A stretch of DNA of 64,000 nt from assembly GCF_004000275.1 (NCBI RefSeq), contig NZ_RCIP01000003.1, positions 330,572 through 394,571 on the forward strand. The letters run 5' to 3'. Made by a program: the position numbers and the translations under genes. The notes under the pieces were generated by a model, which was not told where the DNA came from, did not search any database, and saw only the letters and a program-made list of their open reading frames with translations. The DNA comes from Saccharospirillum alexandrii. GTDB taxonomy: Bacteria > Pseudomonadota > Gammaproteobacteria > Pseudomonadales > Natronospirillaceae. Positions 55,430-64,000 of this stretch are shown in pieces (within the stretch, counting starts at the first letter, position 1; every line of letters starts with the position of its first letter).

Positions 55430-57193
55430 TCACCCGAACTGATACTTAAGAAGCCCCCGATCCGCATTTTGAACCCGGTCCAGGTGTACTCGAATTTCTG
55501 GTAAATGGTGCGCGCAGTAGAACGCCAGTAATGCCTGAATGTTGTTTCGTTCTTTGGCTGTTACGCCGTCGTTTTCGGCGGCTAGGACTGACAAAGCCAG
55601 TTGCCAGCCGAGAGCCAGAATGCCGGTGGCTTCCAGCAGTGCTACTGAGGCTGCGTGCAGTTGGGTGGCATTGTTGGCCTGGTGTTCCAGCAGGTCGCGA
55701 ACCGTGTTGCGCAGGGCATCGATTTTTCTTGTCAGCAGTGCCCAGTCTGATGAGCACTGCGGGTGTTCACTGAGCGGCTGCAGGTTGGTTTTCATTCGGT
55801 TCAGCCAATCGTAGAATATTTCGCCATGGTCGCGTTGGATTTTTCTGAACAGAAAATCCTGCGCCTGAATGCCGGTAGTGCCCTCATAAATGGTGCTGAT
55901 GCGCAGGTCGCGATAGAACTGGGCAACGCCGGTTTCTTCGATAAAGCCCATGCCGCCGAAGATTTGAATCGCATCGCCGGTCAGGCGGTTGGCCATTTCC
56001 GTGACGTGTGCTTTGAAGATGGGCGTCAGTAAATCGAGTTCCTGTTGCGCTTGTTGCGACTCGGGGTGCGTTTTCTCGCGGGCGCAATCGACCTGATGGC
56101 CCAGGTGCAGGCCTAGCATACGGGCTGCAAATAGTCGGCTGCGCATGCCGAGCAGCAGTCGTTGAATGTCGGGGTGCTCGACCAGAGCGACCGGGCCTTT
56201 GCCGGTTTCGACATGGTGGCCTTGTTTTCGCTCCTGCGCCCAGGCCAGTGCAGCCTGGTAGGCGCGTTCGCCGACGGCTACGCCTTGCAAGCCAACGCTT
56301 AAGCGGGCCTCGTTCATCATTACAAACATGACCGCCAATCCACGGTTCGGTTCGCCAACCAGCTGACCCCAGGCGCCCTGGTTGCCACCCAATTGCAGTG
56401 AACAGGTCGGGCTGCCGTGCAGACCCAGTTTGTGTTCGATGCCGGTGCAAACTATCTCGTTTGGCTGGAGCTGGCCGCTCTGATCTTCGATGTGACTCGG
56501 CACGGCAAACAGGGAAATGCCTTTGCTGCCGGCTGGTGCATCCGGCAGTCGTGCCAGCACCAGGTGAAGGGTGCGTTCAGTAAAATCGTGCGCGCCGTAA
56601 GTAATGTAGAGTTTGTCGCCGGTTAGCCGATAGCCGCCCTGCTCATCCGGGGTCGCCCGGGTTTTCATCAGCCCCAGGTCCGAACCGGCCGCCGGTTCGG
56701 TCAGCGCCATGGTCGCGGTCCAGTCGCCGCTGACCAGACGTTCGCCGTACTGTTCGATCAGGTTGGTATCACCACTGGCCAGCAGCGCTTCGACCGCCCC
56801 TTCGGTCAGCGGTTGAATCAGGCTGAACGCCAGGTTGGCGCCCTGCCAGCCTTCGGTCACAGCCATCGCCAACACCTTCGGCAGCGCCTGGCCGCCGAGT
56901 GCTTCCGGCAGGCACAAACCGGTCCAGCCGGCTTCACGGAATTGTGCGTAGGCGTCCGCCCAGCCATCCGGTGTCGTTACCTTCCCCTGATCGAGCCGGC
57001 AGCCTTGCTGATCGCCGGTCGCATTCAGCGGTGCCAGTACTTGCTCGGCAAAGCGGGCTGCTTCGTCGATGACGGCGCTCATCAGTTCGTCGTCGAGTGC
57101 TTCACAGGCGGGCAAGCTGTTCAGCCGCTCGCGACCGATCAGATGCTGCAGCCCGAAACGGATGTCTTCAACCGGAACGCGATAGGCCGTCAT
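55430..57193 (-). CDS. Acyl-CoA dehydrogenase, long (about 590-residue) type
   Basis: This 587-residue flavoenzyme has the acyl-CoA dehydrogenase blocks ALTEPAAGSDLGLMKT and YITYGAHD, the C-terminal helices IQIFGGMGFIEETGVAQFYRD and ISTIYEGTTGIQAQDF, and an extra C-terminal helical region typical of the larger DmdC-like group. In this locus it could oxidise a saturated phenylpropanoyl-CoA to the enoyl-CoA. The ATG at 57193 (MTAYRVPVEDIRFGL) begins four bases after the SDR stop, so the two are surely cotranscribed. Confidence 0.9.
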   Translation of the reverse strand: MTAYRVPVEDIRFGLQHLIGRERLNSLPACEALDDELMSAVIDEAARFAEQVLAPLNATGDQQGCRLDQGKVTTPDGWADAYAQFREAGWTGLCLPEALGGQALPKVLAMAVTEGWQGANLAFSLIQPLTEGAVEALLASGDTNLIEQYGERLVSGDWTATMALTEPAAGSDLGLMKTRATPDEQGGYRLTGDKLYITYGAHDFTERTLHLVLARLPDAPAGSKGISLFAVPSHIEDQSGQLQPNEIVCTGIEHKLGLHGSPTCSLQLGGNQGAWGQLVGEPNRGLAVMFVMMNEARLSVGLQGVAVGERAYQAALAWAQERKQGHHVETGKGPVALVEHPDIQRLLLGMRSRLFAARMLGLHLGHQVDCAREKTHPESQQAQQELDLLTPIFKAHVTEMANRLTGDAIQIFGGMGFIEETGVAQFYRDLRISTIYEGTTGIQAQDFLFRKIQRDHGEIFYDWLNRMKTNLQPLSEHPQCSSDWALLTRKIDALRNTVRDLLEHQANNATQLHAASVALLEATGILALGWQLALSVLAAENDGVTAKERNNIQALLAFYCAHHLPEIRVHLDRVQNADRGLLKYQFG

Positions 57194-57197
57194 GACA

Positions 57198-57965
57198 TTA
57201 CCTCGCCGCCATGCGCAGGGCGCCATCGAGGCGAATGACTTCGCCGTTGAGCATGGGGTTTTCCAGAATGTGGGCGGCGAGGGCGGCAAATTCGTCAGGT
57301 TCCCCCAGGCGGGCCGGGAAGGGTACGGAATCCCCCAGTGATTGCTGCACCTCCTCGGGCAACACCGACATCATCGGCGTTTTGAACAATCCGGGGGCGA
57401 TGGTCATCACCCGAATGCCAAACGCCGAGAGCTCCCGTGCCAGTGGCAATGTCATGCTGACGATGCCGCCTTTGGAGGCTGAGTAAGCCGCCTGGCCAAT
57501 CTGGCCATCGTAGGCGGCAACCGAGGCGGTATTGATGATAACGCCCTGCTCCAGCCCGTCGTTCGGCGGGGTGTGCTGCATTGCCTCGGCCGCGAGCCGA
57601 ATCACGTTAAAAGTTCCGATCAGGTTGACCTGAATGGCGCGCGAGAAGGTGTCCAGGCGATGCACGCCTTTGCGGCCGAGCACCCGTTCAGCACCGGGAA
57701 TACCGGCGCAATTGATCAGGGCGTTTAACGGCCCCCAGCGTTCCTGCAGCGCTGCCAGAGTGGCGCTGACGTTGGCTTCATCGGTGATGTCGGTATGGGC
57801 AAATACGGCATTGTCGCCGAGCTCTTTAGCAAGTCGGCGTCCGGCTTCATCGTTAACATCAGCCAGGGTGACCCGGGCACCTGCGGCGACCAGATGGCGC
57901 GCCACGGCTTCGCCGAGGCCGGAACTGGCGCCGGTAACCAGGGCGTTGAGTTCAGACAATTTCAT
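57198..57965 (-). CDS. SDR-family 3-hydroxyacyl-CoA dehydrogenase (type II-like)
   Basis: This 255-residue short-chain dehydrogenase has the cofactor motif [10 protein letters not shown], an acidic NAD-selecting residue (LADVND), and NCAG and YSASKGG with the catalytic Tyr-Lys. The segment order and [20 protein letters not shown] resemble human HSD17B10-type 3-hydroxyacyl-CoA dehydrogenases. It would oxidise the 3-hydroxyacyl-CoA made by the hydratase at 59236, before the thiolase at 57974 cuts it. Confidence 0.88.
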   Translation of the reverse strand: MKLSELNALVTGASSGLGEAVARHLVAAGARVTLADVNDEAGRRLAKELGDNAVFAHTDITDEANVSATLAALQERWGPLNALINCAGIPGAERVLGRKGVHRLDTFSRAIQVNLIGTFNVIRLAAEAMQHTPPNDGLEQGVIINTASVAAYDGQIGQAAYSASKGGIVSMTLPLARELSAFGIRVMTIAPGLFKTPMMSVLPEEVQQSLGDSVPFPARLGEPDEFAALAAHILENPMLNGEVIRLDGALRMAAR

Positions 57966-57973
57966 GATGCCCC

Positions 57974-59233
57974 CTACCCTACGTTTTCCAGCAGCACACT
58001 GATGCCCTGCCCACCGCCGGCGCAGGCCGAGGAAATACCGAACTGCTCGCCGGTTTCTTTCAACTGACGGGCCACGGTGTGGGTAAGCCGCACACCCGTC
58101 ACGCCCAGTGGGTGACCAATGGCGATGGCGCCACCGTTCACGTTCACTTTGTCGCGATCGAGGCCGAGCTCGCGTTCAACGGCAATGTACTGGGCGCCGA
58201 AGGCTTCGTTGATTTCGATGCGACCGATATCGCCCAGCTTCATCTTCTGGCTGGCGAGCACGCTGCTGATCGCCGGCGCTGGGCCAATGCCCATGATTTC
58301 CGGTGGCACACCGACCACAGAACCGCCAACAATTCTGGCCAGAGGTTTCAGGCCGTGGGCGCGAACGTAGTCACCGGAAGCGACCAGTACCGCCGCCGCG
58401 CCGTCGACAATGGCCGAGGAATTACCGCCCGTCTGCACACCGCCAAAGGCCGGGCGCAGTTTGCTTAAAATTTCCAGCGGGCTGGGGCGAACGTGGCCAT
58501 CGCGGTCAAAACTGGCTGCCCGGTCGGAGAGTTTGAAGCCCCGTGTTTTATAGCCTTCGAGTGGGAATTCAGTGCTGCTGACGGATACCACTTCGTCGTC
58601 GTAAAAGCCTCTGTCCCAGGCATCGATGGCCGTGGCAAAACTGCGGGCGGCGTAGTCGTCGACTTCGGCGCGGCTGATGTCGTAGCGTTTGGCCAGTTCT
58701 TCTGCGGTGTGGCCCATGGCCATGTCCGGTGCGGTGTCGATCATCGCTTCCCAGAGAAAGTCACCGAATTCGACCTGGCCGAGTTTGAAGCCCGCCCGCT
58801 GGGTATAGGAGGCCACCGGGTTCCGCGACATCGATTCGGCACCGGCGCACAATACCAGTTTCGCCTTGCCGAGCTTGATCTGGTCAGCCGCAGTCAGAAT
58901 GGCCTCGAAACCCGTGGCGCACAGCCGGTGCACCAGCAGTGATGGTGCGGTTTGTTTGACGCCGGAATACAAGCCGATGTGACGCGGCAACATAAAGGCA
59001 TCGAAACTCGCCTGGGCAACGCTGCCGGCAATGACGGCATCAACATCACTGGCCGGAATACCGCTGTGTTCAAAGGTGGCGCGGGCGGCGTAGATGCCCA
59101 GATCGATCGGTGAGATTTCACGCATCACGCCGCAGTAATCGGCGAAGGGCGTGCGCCGACCGTCGACCAGATAGATATCATCGTACTCGGATAAGAGCGC
59201 ATCGCGCTCGGACGCCTGGTAAGTGTTGCTCAT
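57974..59233 (-). CDS. Thiolase (acetyl-CoA acyltransferase)
   Basis: This thiolase of about 419 residues has an active-site Cys in [11 protein letters not shown], His in [12 protein letters not shown], and a second Cys in [13 protein letters not shown]. It splits 3-ketoacyl-CoA into acetyl-CoA and a shortened acyl-CoA (here perhaps an aryl-CoA). An in-frame ATG at 59239 overlaps the hydratase stop; the ATG at 59233 has better spacing from AGGAAG. It is in one operon with the hydratase and SDR genes. Confidence 0.92.
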   Translation of the reverse strand: MSNTYQASERDALLSEYDDIYLVDGRRTPFADYCGVMREISPIDLGIYAARATFEHSGIPASDVDAVIAGSVAQASFDAFMLPRHIGLYSGVKQTAPSLLVHRLCATGFEAILTAADQIKLGKAKLVLCAGAESMSRNPVASYTQRAGFKLGQVEFGDFLWEAMIDTAPDMAMGHTAEELAKRYDISRAEVDDYAARSFATAIDAWDRGFYDDEVVSVSSTEFPLEGYKTRGFKLSDRAASFDRDGHVRPSPLEILSKLRPAFGGVQTGGNSSAIVDGAAAVLVASGDYVRAHGLKPLARIVGGSVVGVPPEIMGIGPAPAISSVLASQKMKLGDIGRIEINEAFGAQYIAVERELGLDRDKVNVNGGAIAIGHPLGVTGVRLTHTVARQLKETGEQFGISSACAGGGQGISVLLENVG

Positions 59234-59235
59234 GA

Positions 59236-59994
59236 TCATTTCTTCCTGTTCAGAAATTGGCCGATGCGGGCCTGAACTTCGGGGCTGGTCTGGGTCATGC
59301 CGGCGACCAGCGATTCGGTAAACAAGCCGTCGTCCATCGACATGCTGTCGATGCGGCTCATGGCACTGACCATAGCCCAGTTCGACAATGGCGAATTCTG
59401 CGCAATGCTGGCCGCCAGTTCGTGCGCTTTGGCTTCGCCCTCGCCCTCGGCCACGCGGTAGTGCGCCAGACCGACCCGTTCGCCTTCATCGGCACTCAAG
59501 GTTCGGCCGGTGAGCATCATTTCCGTCATCCGGCCCGCACCGATCACCCCGGCGACCCGCACCGAGGCACCACCGCCGACGAAGATGCCGTGGCGGCCTT
59601 CCGGCAAGCGGAAAAAGGCGGAGTCTTCAGCAATGCGTACGTGGGCGGTCGCGGCCAGTTCGAGCCCGCCGCCAATCACGGCGCCTTTTAACACCGCCAC
59701 AATGGGAATGCCGGCATTGGTCATCTTGCCGAATACCCGGTGCCACATCTGGGAGTGGCGTACCACCTCAAACGGCTCCCGGGCCTGATGTTCAGCCAGG
59801 TCGAGACCGGCGCAAAAGTTGTCGCCAGAACCGGTGAGCACCACTACGCGAATGGCGTCGTCCAGCGGGTTGAACAGTGCTTCCAATTCAAGCAGCAGGG
59901 CATCGTTAATGGCATTGTGTTTGGCAGGGCGATTCAGACGAACGTGGGCAATGCCGTCGTTGATGTCCATCGTTACCAGTGCAGTATCGGTCAT
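59236..59994 (-). CDS. Enoyl-CoA hydratase (crotonase family)
   Basis: This 252-residue crotonase-fold enzyme has LNRPAKHNAIND and the oxyanion-hole block GDNFCAGLDLAE, then GAVIGGGLELAATAH. It hydrates enoyl-CoA, and with the ligase, SDR and thiolase completes a beta-oxidation set. A hydratase-lyase that makes benzaldehydes directly cannot be excluded, but no aldehyde dehydrogenase is nearby. The ATG at 59994 has GGGA upstream; one at 60006 is possible. It is the first gene of the minus-strand operon, divergent from the TRAP genes. Confidence 0.88.
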   Translation of the reverse strand: MTDTALVTMDINDGIAHVRLNRPAKHNAINDALLLELEALFNPLDDAIRVVVLTGSGDNFCAGLDLAEHQAREPFEVVRHSQMWHRVFGKMTNAGIPIVAVLKGAVIGGGLELAATAHVRIAEDSAFFRLPEGRHGIFVGGGASVRVAGVIGAGRMTEMMLTGRTLSADEGERVGLAHYRVAEGEGEAKAHELAASIAQNSPLSNWAMVSAMSRIDSMSMDDGLFTESLVAGMTQTSPEVQARIGQFLNRKK

Positions 59995-60091
59995 TGCGGT
60001 TCCCATCCTGATCGGGTTGGTGGCTACCGGTTGGTTAAGGTTGATACCCGGAGGCCACCGATGAATTCATTGAGGCAAAGACTACCGATTA

Positions 60092-60267
60092 ATTGTTGTG
60101 CTTGTAAACAATTTATTTTTAATCATATTTCGCGATAAGCAACAACCGCCTTGGAACAAATCGCTCTATAAAGGGCTCTAACCTAGGTTTATTCGGGCCC
60201 ACACTGCTACTCAGAGTGAATAAGGCCTTCCAAGATTTACGCTATTTATGTTGATAAGCACAACAAT
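60092..60267. promoter_or_regulatory. Divergent promoter region with repeated half-sites
   Basis: ATTGTTGTGCTT (60092-60103) is the exact inverse of AAGCACAACAAT (60256-60267), and a third related AAGCAACAAC lies at 60137-60146. The two outer copies sit about 98 and 101 bases from the divergent starts (59994 and 60368). They are candidate operators for the MarR protein starting at 63731 or another regulator. Confidence 0.45.
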
Positions 60268-60367
60268 ATATGACATAAACAACACAGACTTTACTCGGTG
60301 CCTGACGGCGCCGATGGAACACCGGCACGACCCACAAATACAACAAGATACAAAAGAGGTTACCAAG

Positions 60368-61501
60368 ATGCGTACTACCGGATTTCTTGCCACCCTGACC
60401 CTCAGCGCCGCGGCGCTGGCGTTTGCCACTCAGGCCACTCACGCCGAAAACCTGCGCCTGGCTCCGGGCACGCCACCGGCTCACCCGGGCCACACCCCCT
60501 TGTTTACCAGCTTCCAGGACCAACTGGCTGAAAAAACCGGCAACCGAATGACCGGCAACATTCTGGGCACCGAAGTGGCCAACCTGGGCAACATGCGCAA
60601 TGCCGTAACCAGTGGCCTGGCCGATGCCGGCATGTTCCTGCCCGCTTACTTCCCGTCAGACTTGCCGGAAATCAATCTGGTCGGTGACCTGTCTTTCCAG
60701 GGCACCAACTCCCAGGCGATGGGCGCCGCCATGACCGACTACATCGTCAATTGCGCCGACTGCCAGGAAAACCTGAAAAGCCTGGGCATTGTGTACACCA
60801 GCAGCCACGCTTCCGACCTCTACCAGTTGCTGACCACCGAACCGGTCAGCGACCTCGACGACATGCGCGGCCTGCGCTTGCGTGCAGGTAACCCGCAGTA
60901 TGCTCGCTGGGCCAGCGCCATGGGTGCTTCGCCTTCCAACACCTCGGTTGGTGAAACGTTCGAAGCCATTTCCCAGGGCATTCTCGATGGCACCATCGCG
61001 TCGTCGGCCGATTTGATTTCGTTCCGGCTCGACGATGTGATCACCCACATCACCACCATTCGCCTGGGCACTTACCATTCCACCATTTCTCATGCCTTCG
61101 GTCGCAACAGCTGGGCCCGCCTGAGCGAGGCGGACCGCAAAATGCTGGCCGAGTCATCCAGTCTGTCGAGCGCACTGGCAACGCAGCGCTGGGCGCATGA
61201 AATGCCTGCAGAAGCCGAAGCACTGGCGCGCAGTGAAGGCATCGAGTTTGTTGAACCCAGCCAGGAGCTGCTGGATGCAACCGCCACCTTTGTGGTCGAC
61301 GACATGGCTCAGGTGATCGCCGATGCCGAATCCCGCTATAACCTGAACAACGTGCCAGCCAAGCTGGAACAATTCACCACCCTGGTCGATAAATGGACGG
61401 CCATTGCCAACGAACTCGACAACGACCCGGAAGCCATCGCCGAGCGAGTGAATGAAGAAGTTTGGGCCAAGGTCGACTTCTCCACTTATGGTGTTCAATA
61501 A
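60368..61501 (+). CDS. TRAP transporter solute-binding protein (DctP family)
   Basis: This 377-residue periplasmic protein has a signal peptide cleaved near residue 26 (ATQATHAEN). The mature protein has the DctP-type fold (FTSFQDQLAEKTGNRMTGNILG; DDMRGLRLRAGNPQYARWASAMGA). It lacks the usual central Arg in its most common GxR...P context, so the ligand may differ from simple dicarboxylates. From the neighbourhood, an aromatic acid is the best guess. The ATG at 60368 starts the signal peptide. A hairpin follows before the membrane subunits. Confidence 0.9.
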   Translation: MRTTGFLATLTLSAAALAFATQATHAENLRLAPGTPPAHPGHTPLFTSFQDQLAEKTGNRMTGNILGTEVANLGNMRNAVTSGLADAGMFLPAYFPSDLPEINLVGDLSFQGTNSQAMGAAMTDYIVNCADCQENLKSLGIVYTSSHASDLYQLLTTEPVSDLDDMRGLRLRAGNPQYARWASAMGASPSNTSVGETFEAISQGILDGTIASSADLISFRLDDVITHITTIRLGTYHSTISHAFGRNSWARLSEADRKMLAESSSLSSALATQRWAHEMPAEAEALARSEGIEFVEPSQELLDATATFVVDDMAQVIADAESRYNLNNVPAKLEQFTTLVDKWTAIANELDNDPEAIAERVNEEVWAKVDFSTYGVQ

Positions 61502-61534
61502 GGTTCCCCTGTTCTAACCTTGTCTTAAGCAGTT

Positions 61535-61567
61535 GGCGGCGCACCCTCAGGTCGTCGCCTTTTTTTT
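61535..61567 (+). terminator. Partial terminator between TRAP binding protein and membrane genes
   Basis: GGCGGCG and CGTCGCC pair (one G-T) around CACCCTCAGGT, followed by eight T. Its position after the binding-protein gene would reduce transcription into the membrane subunit genes. Confidence 0.65.
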
Positions 61568-61587
61568 CACTTTCTATCAGGACGTGA

Positions 61588-62115
61588 GTGACTTACACGA
61601 TGTCGATCACCGGATTAAATCGCCTGGCCGATCAGTTGTCCCGGGCGTTGGCGTTACTGGGCACCCTCGGCATTGCTGCCATGCTGATCCATGTTACGGC
61701 GGATGTGGTATTGCGCAGCACCTTGTCGTATTCCATTCCTGCCACGCTGGAAATTGTCACCCGCTATTACATGATCACGCTCGCCCTACTGCCGCTGGCC
61801 TGGGTGGAACATCAGCGCAATATGATCGCGGTTGAAGCCGTCAGCGATATGCTGGGTGACCGCTTCAAAGCCTGGACGGATGTGCTGGTCGCGGTTATTT
61901 CATTGCTCATTTATTGTATTTTCATGGTGGCGACCTGGACCAAGGCCGTCGAACAATTTGAACGCGGTGCCTATATTATGTCGCTCGATTTCCCGATGCC
62001 GGTCTGGCCAACCTATTTCGTTATTCCCACATCATTCGCCCTAGCCTGTCTGGTCTGTCTGATTCGACTGGTGACGACGCTCTCGGCCAACTCATCCCCC
62101 AACGCTCCGGAGTAA
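61588..62115 (+). CDS. TRAP transporter small membrane subunit (DctQ family)
   Basis: This 175-residue protein has four transmembrane helices (about 20-45, 60-78, 95-120 and 138-165) with the DctQ pattern VLRSTLSYSIPATLEIVTRYYMI. It joins the large DctM subunit. The GTG at 61588 has AGGA five bases upstream; an ATG at 61600 is the alternative. The DctM gene starts 9 bases after its stop. Confidence 0.88.
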   Translation: MTYTMSITGLNRLADQLSRALALLGTLGIAAMLIHVTADVVLRSTLSYSIPATLEIVTRYYMITLALLPLAWVEHQRNMIAVEAVSDMLGDRFKAWTDVLVAVISLLIYCIFMVATWTKAVEQFERGAYIMSLDFPMPVWPTYFVIPTSFALACLVCLIRLVTTLSANSSPNAPE

Positions 62116-62124
62116 GGACTCACC

Positions 62125-63423
62125 ATGTCGGTTGAAATCGGTTTTTACGGTCTGGTTGCTCTGTTGGTGTTGCTGGCCTTGCGGGTGCCGGTGGCACTGG
62201 CGTTAATGGCGGTCTCGCTTGGCGGTGTGACCTGGATGATTAACTGGGATGTGGCCATCGGCATGCTCGCCGGCACACCCTATGATTTTGTGGCCAAGTG
62301 GACGCTGAGCGCCGTGCCCATGTTTTTGCTGATGGGCTTCGTCAGTTACCACGCGGGCCTGACTGCCGGGCTGTTCAATGCGGCCAAGGTGGTGTTTCGC
62401 TGGCTACCGGGAGGCCTGGCGATTTCCAGTATTTTTGCCAGCTCGGGGTTTGCAGCGGTATCCGGTTCGAGCCTGGCCTGCGCAGCGGCCATGGGCCGTA
62501 TTGCGATTCCGGAGATGGTCAACAGCGGCTACAAGCCGAGCTTTGCCTGCGGCACCATCGCCGCCGGTGGCACCATTGGCGCGCTGATTCCGCCCAGCAT
62601 TCTGATGATCGTCTACGGCGTGTTTGCGCAGGTATCCATTACTCAGGTTTTTCTCGGTGGCATCACCATCGGCCTGCTGACTGCTCTCAGTTACACCATT
62701 GTTATTTTGCTGGTCAGCTGGCGCCGGCCCGACATCGTGCCGCGCAAGGCTGAGGGTGCTTACGATTACAGCCCGGCCCAGGCCATTCGCGAGATATGGC
62801 CGGTGTTGTTGCTGGGGTTGATGGTCTTCGGCGGCCTGTTCAGTGGCTTTTTCACGGCGACTGAGGCCGGTGCCATCGGCGCGGCTGGCGCGATCATTAT
62901 TTCTGCGGTATTGGGCAAGCTAAGCTGGGGGCTGATTCGGACGTCATTACTGGAAACTCTGTCGACCACGGCGTCGTTACTGATCATTGGGGTGGGCGCC
63001 AGTATGTTTACGGTCTTCCTCAGTCTGAGTGGTTTAGCAGGGTTCATTTCCCAGGCGGTCTCGGGCTGGGACCCGACCTATCTGCAACTGATGCTGGTGG
63101 TGGTGCTGATCTATCTGTTCCTCGGACTTTTTATGGAACCCTTCGGCGCCATGCTGGTCACGCTGCCGATTCTGATGCCGATTTTCGAGCAATACGACAT
63201 CAGCCTGATCTGGTTTGGCGTGTTGCTGGTAAAACTGCTGGAGATCGGGATGATCACGCCGCCGGTAGGCATGAACATCTTTGTGATACGAGGTGTAGCC
63301 AGCCAATACGCAAGCCTGGTCGATATTTTCAAGGGCGTCAGTACCTTTTTGGTGGCCGACCTGGTGGTGGTAGCACTGGTTATTTTTTTCCCGGCGATTG
63401 TGTTAGTGCTGACGGGCAGTTGA
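62125..63423 (+). CDS. TRAP transporter large permease subunit (DctM family)
   Basis: This 432-residue, eleven- or twelve-helix sodium-dependent permease has the hallmark GTIGALIPPSILMIVYGV and, near the C-terminus, IGMITPPVGMNIFVIRGV. It drives solute import with the DctP and DctQ partners at 60368 and 61588. It is the last gene of the transporter operon before a structured repeat. Confidence 0.93.
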   Translation: MSVEIGFYGLVALLVLLALRVPVALALMAVSLGGVTWMINWDVAIGMLAGTPYDFVAKWTLSAVPMFLLMGFVSYHAGLTAGLFNAAKVVFRWLPGGLAISSIFASSGFAAVSGSSLACAAAMGRIAIPEMVNSGYKPSFACGTIAAGGTIGALIPPSILMIVYGVFAQVSITQVFLGGITIGLLTALSYTIVILLVSWRRPDIVPRKAEGAYDYSPAQAIREIWPVLLLGLMVFGGLFSGFFTATEAGAIGAAGAIIISAVLGKLSWGLIRTSLLETLSTTASLLIIGVGASMFTVFLSLSGLAGFISQAVSGWDPTYLQLMLVVVLIYLFLGLFMEPFGAMLVTLPILMPIFEQYDISLIWFGVLLVKLLEIGMITPPVGMNIFVIRGVASQYASLVDIFKGVSTFLVADLVVVALVIFFPAIVLVLTGS

Positions 63424-63493
63424 GGCTAGTGCCAAGAGCTTGCACCGGACGCTGGTTTTGCCCTTTCTGGGTCTACTACGGTGCAAATCGCTC

Positions 63494-63606
63494 GTGCTGG
63501 CCACCGGGTATCCCGATCCGGGGTCGGCGTTAACCCATCCATGGGGCCTAGACCACAACATCCATGTTGTGGACTTCCCCGGATCGGGATACCCGGCAGC
63601 CAGCAC
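63494..63606 (+). repeat. Structured intergenic repeat, type 1
   Basis: The 30-bp arms (inner part CCGGGTATCCCGATCCGGGG) pair with two differences. The core GTCGGCGTTAACCCATCCATGG and hairpin CCACAACA-TCCA-TGTTGTGG are present. It lies between the TRAP operon and marR. Confidence 0.92.
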
Positions 63607-63675
63607 TTAGTATTGCGTGCTCGGTGGAGTGCGCAATATGAACTGTGAAACGTGAAATGGTAATATGGATGCTTT

Positions 63676-63691
63676 GTTCCCTGGCGGGAAC
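63676..63691. promoter_or_regulatory. Palindrome upstream of marR, candidate operator
   Basis: GTTCCC-TGGC-GGGAAC is a 16-base palindrome 39 bases before the marR start. A second inverted repeat, TATTGCG...CGCAATA, lies at 63611-63638. Either could be an autoregulatory site. Confidence 0.4.
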
Positions 63692-63730
63692 GAATTTACC
63701 CCCGACGCTGGCATACCAACAGGAGCCCCG

Positions 63731-64000
63731 ATGACCCAGGACACCCAAAAAATAGATGCCACACTGCTCAACAGCCTGGTGGGTTACCGGTTACGCCGGG
63801 CGCAGCTTGCCTATTTCGAGAATTTCACGGCAACCTGCACCGAACAGGGCGTTACACCGGGTCTGTTTGGTATTTTGTGTGTGGTTCGGGATAACCCGGG
63901 GCTGACGCAAACCGCCGTGGCCAATGCCATTGATACCGATCGTTCGGCCATGGTGTCGGCGGTCGATAAATTGGAAAAGCAGGGGTTGATCGAACGCCGC
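63731..64000 (+). CDS. MarR-family transcriptional regulator (5' part)
   Basis: The first 90 residues of a MarR protein are present: LGYRLRRAQL-like N-terminal helix (VGYRLRRAQLAYFENF) and the winged helix GLTQTAVANAIDTDRSAMVS with the following wing. The gene runs off the window. MarR repressors that sense hydroxycinnamoyl-CoA or aromatic acids control many phenylpropanoid loci (HcaR/CouR type), which fits its place beside this catabolic set. The ATG at 63731 has AGGAG upstream. Confidence 0.85.
   Translation, partial: MTQDTQKIDATLLNSLVGYRLRRAQLAYFENFTATCTEQGVTPGLFGILCVVRDNPGLTQTAVANAIDTDRSAMVSAVDKLEKQGLIERR

Overview
The window looks like chromosomal DNA of a marine or halophilic gammaproteobacterium, possibly Oceanospirillales-like. 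That placement rests on recognisable ettA, rlmE, gcvTHP, psuKG, serA and rhlE homologues, many c-di-GMP and chemotaxis proteins, a tripartite TRAP transporter and large secreted lipoproteins. Exact taxonomy cannot be fixed from the sequence alone.

Region 1 (1-18,600) is accessory and decayed. It opens with relics of a RAYT transposase and a LysR regulator. Next come a LuxR-type response regulator overlapping tail-to-tail with a hybrid sensor kinase and its upstream lipoprotein, an M4-like secreted protease with PKD and GEVED-type domains, a truncated RAYT copy, a PPC-domain lipoprotein and a LuxR relic. From about 9.3 to 17.95 kb lies an array of small, AT-rich, minus-strand genes separated by integron attC-like sites, with no integrase visible: a CALIN-type cassette array. 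It carries a HEPN-motif protein, DUF1697-, DUF2513- and DUF2489-like proteins and small membrane or lipoproteins. Inside it sits a block holding an IS5-family fragment, a eukaryote-looking AFG1/ZapE ATPase and an intact RAYT transposase.

Region 2 (18,600-50,600) is conventional core genome: a FAH-family hydrolase, serA, a Ser/Thr-like kinase, a TrmH/SpoU methyltransferase coupled to an FAD oxidoreductase, rlmE, ettA, a PAS-GGDEF-EAL protein, tRNA-Leu(UAG), psuK-psuG, gcvT, an XRE-cupin regulator divergent from gcvH-gcvP, a GAF-GGDEF cyclase, two chemoreceptors, a PAS-PAS-GGDEF-EAL protein and rhlE. Two copies of a GTTTC-N6-GAAAY palindrome lie upstream of gcvT and between xre and gcvH. They suggest that the XRE-cupin protein controls glycine cleavage.

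Region 3 (50,900-64,000) is a catabolic locus: tannase/feruloyl-esterase-like enzyme, hotdog thioesterase, feruloyl-CoA-synthetase-like ligase, acyl-CoA dehydrogenase, SDR, thiolase and enoyl-CoA hydratase on the minus strand. A TRAP transporter and the start of a MarR regulator lie on the plus strand. Together they read as ester cleavage, uptake, CoA activation and beta-oxidative side-chain shortening of hydroxycinnamate-like compounds. Recurrent AAGC-CAACAAT half-sites lie in the divergent promoter region.

The most striking feature is a family of 14 intergenic structured elements (about 93-178 bp) between 20.1 and 63.6 kb. None was seen in the first 20 kb. Each has a roughly 20-30 bp outer stem whose sequence changes from copy to copy but stays complementary, enclosing two small hairpins with a conserved CATCCNTG apex. 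Two copies carry the same nested insert. The pattern implies selection on structure, and it may be an undescribed BIME-like element or RNA.
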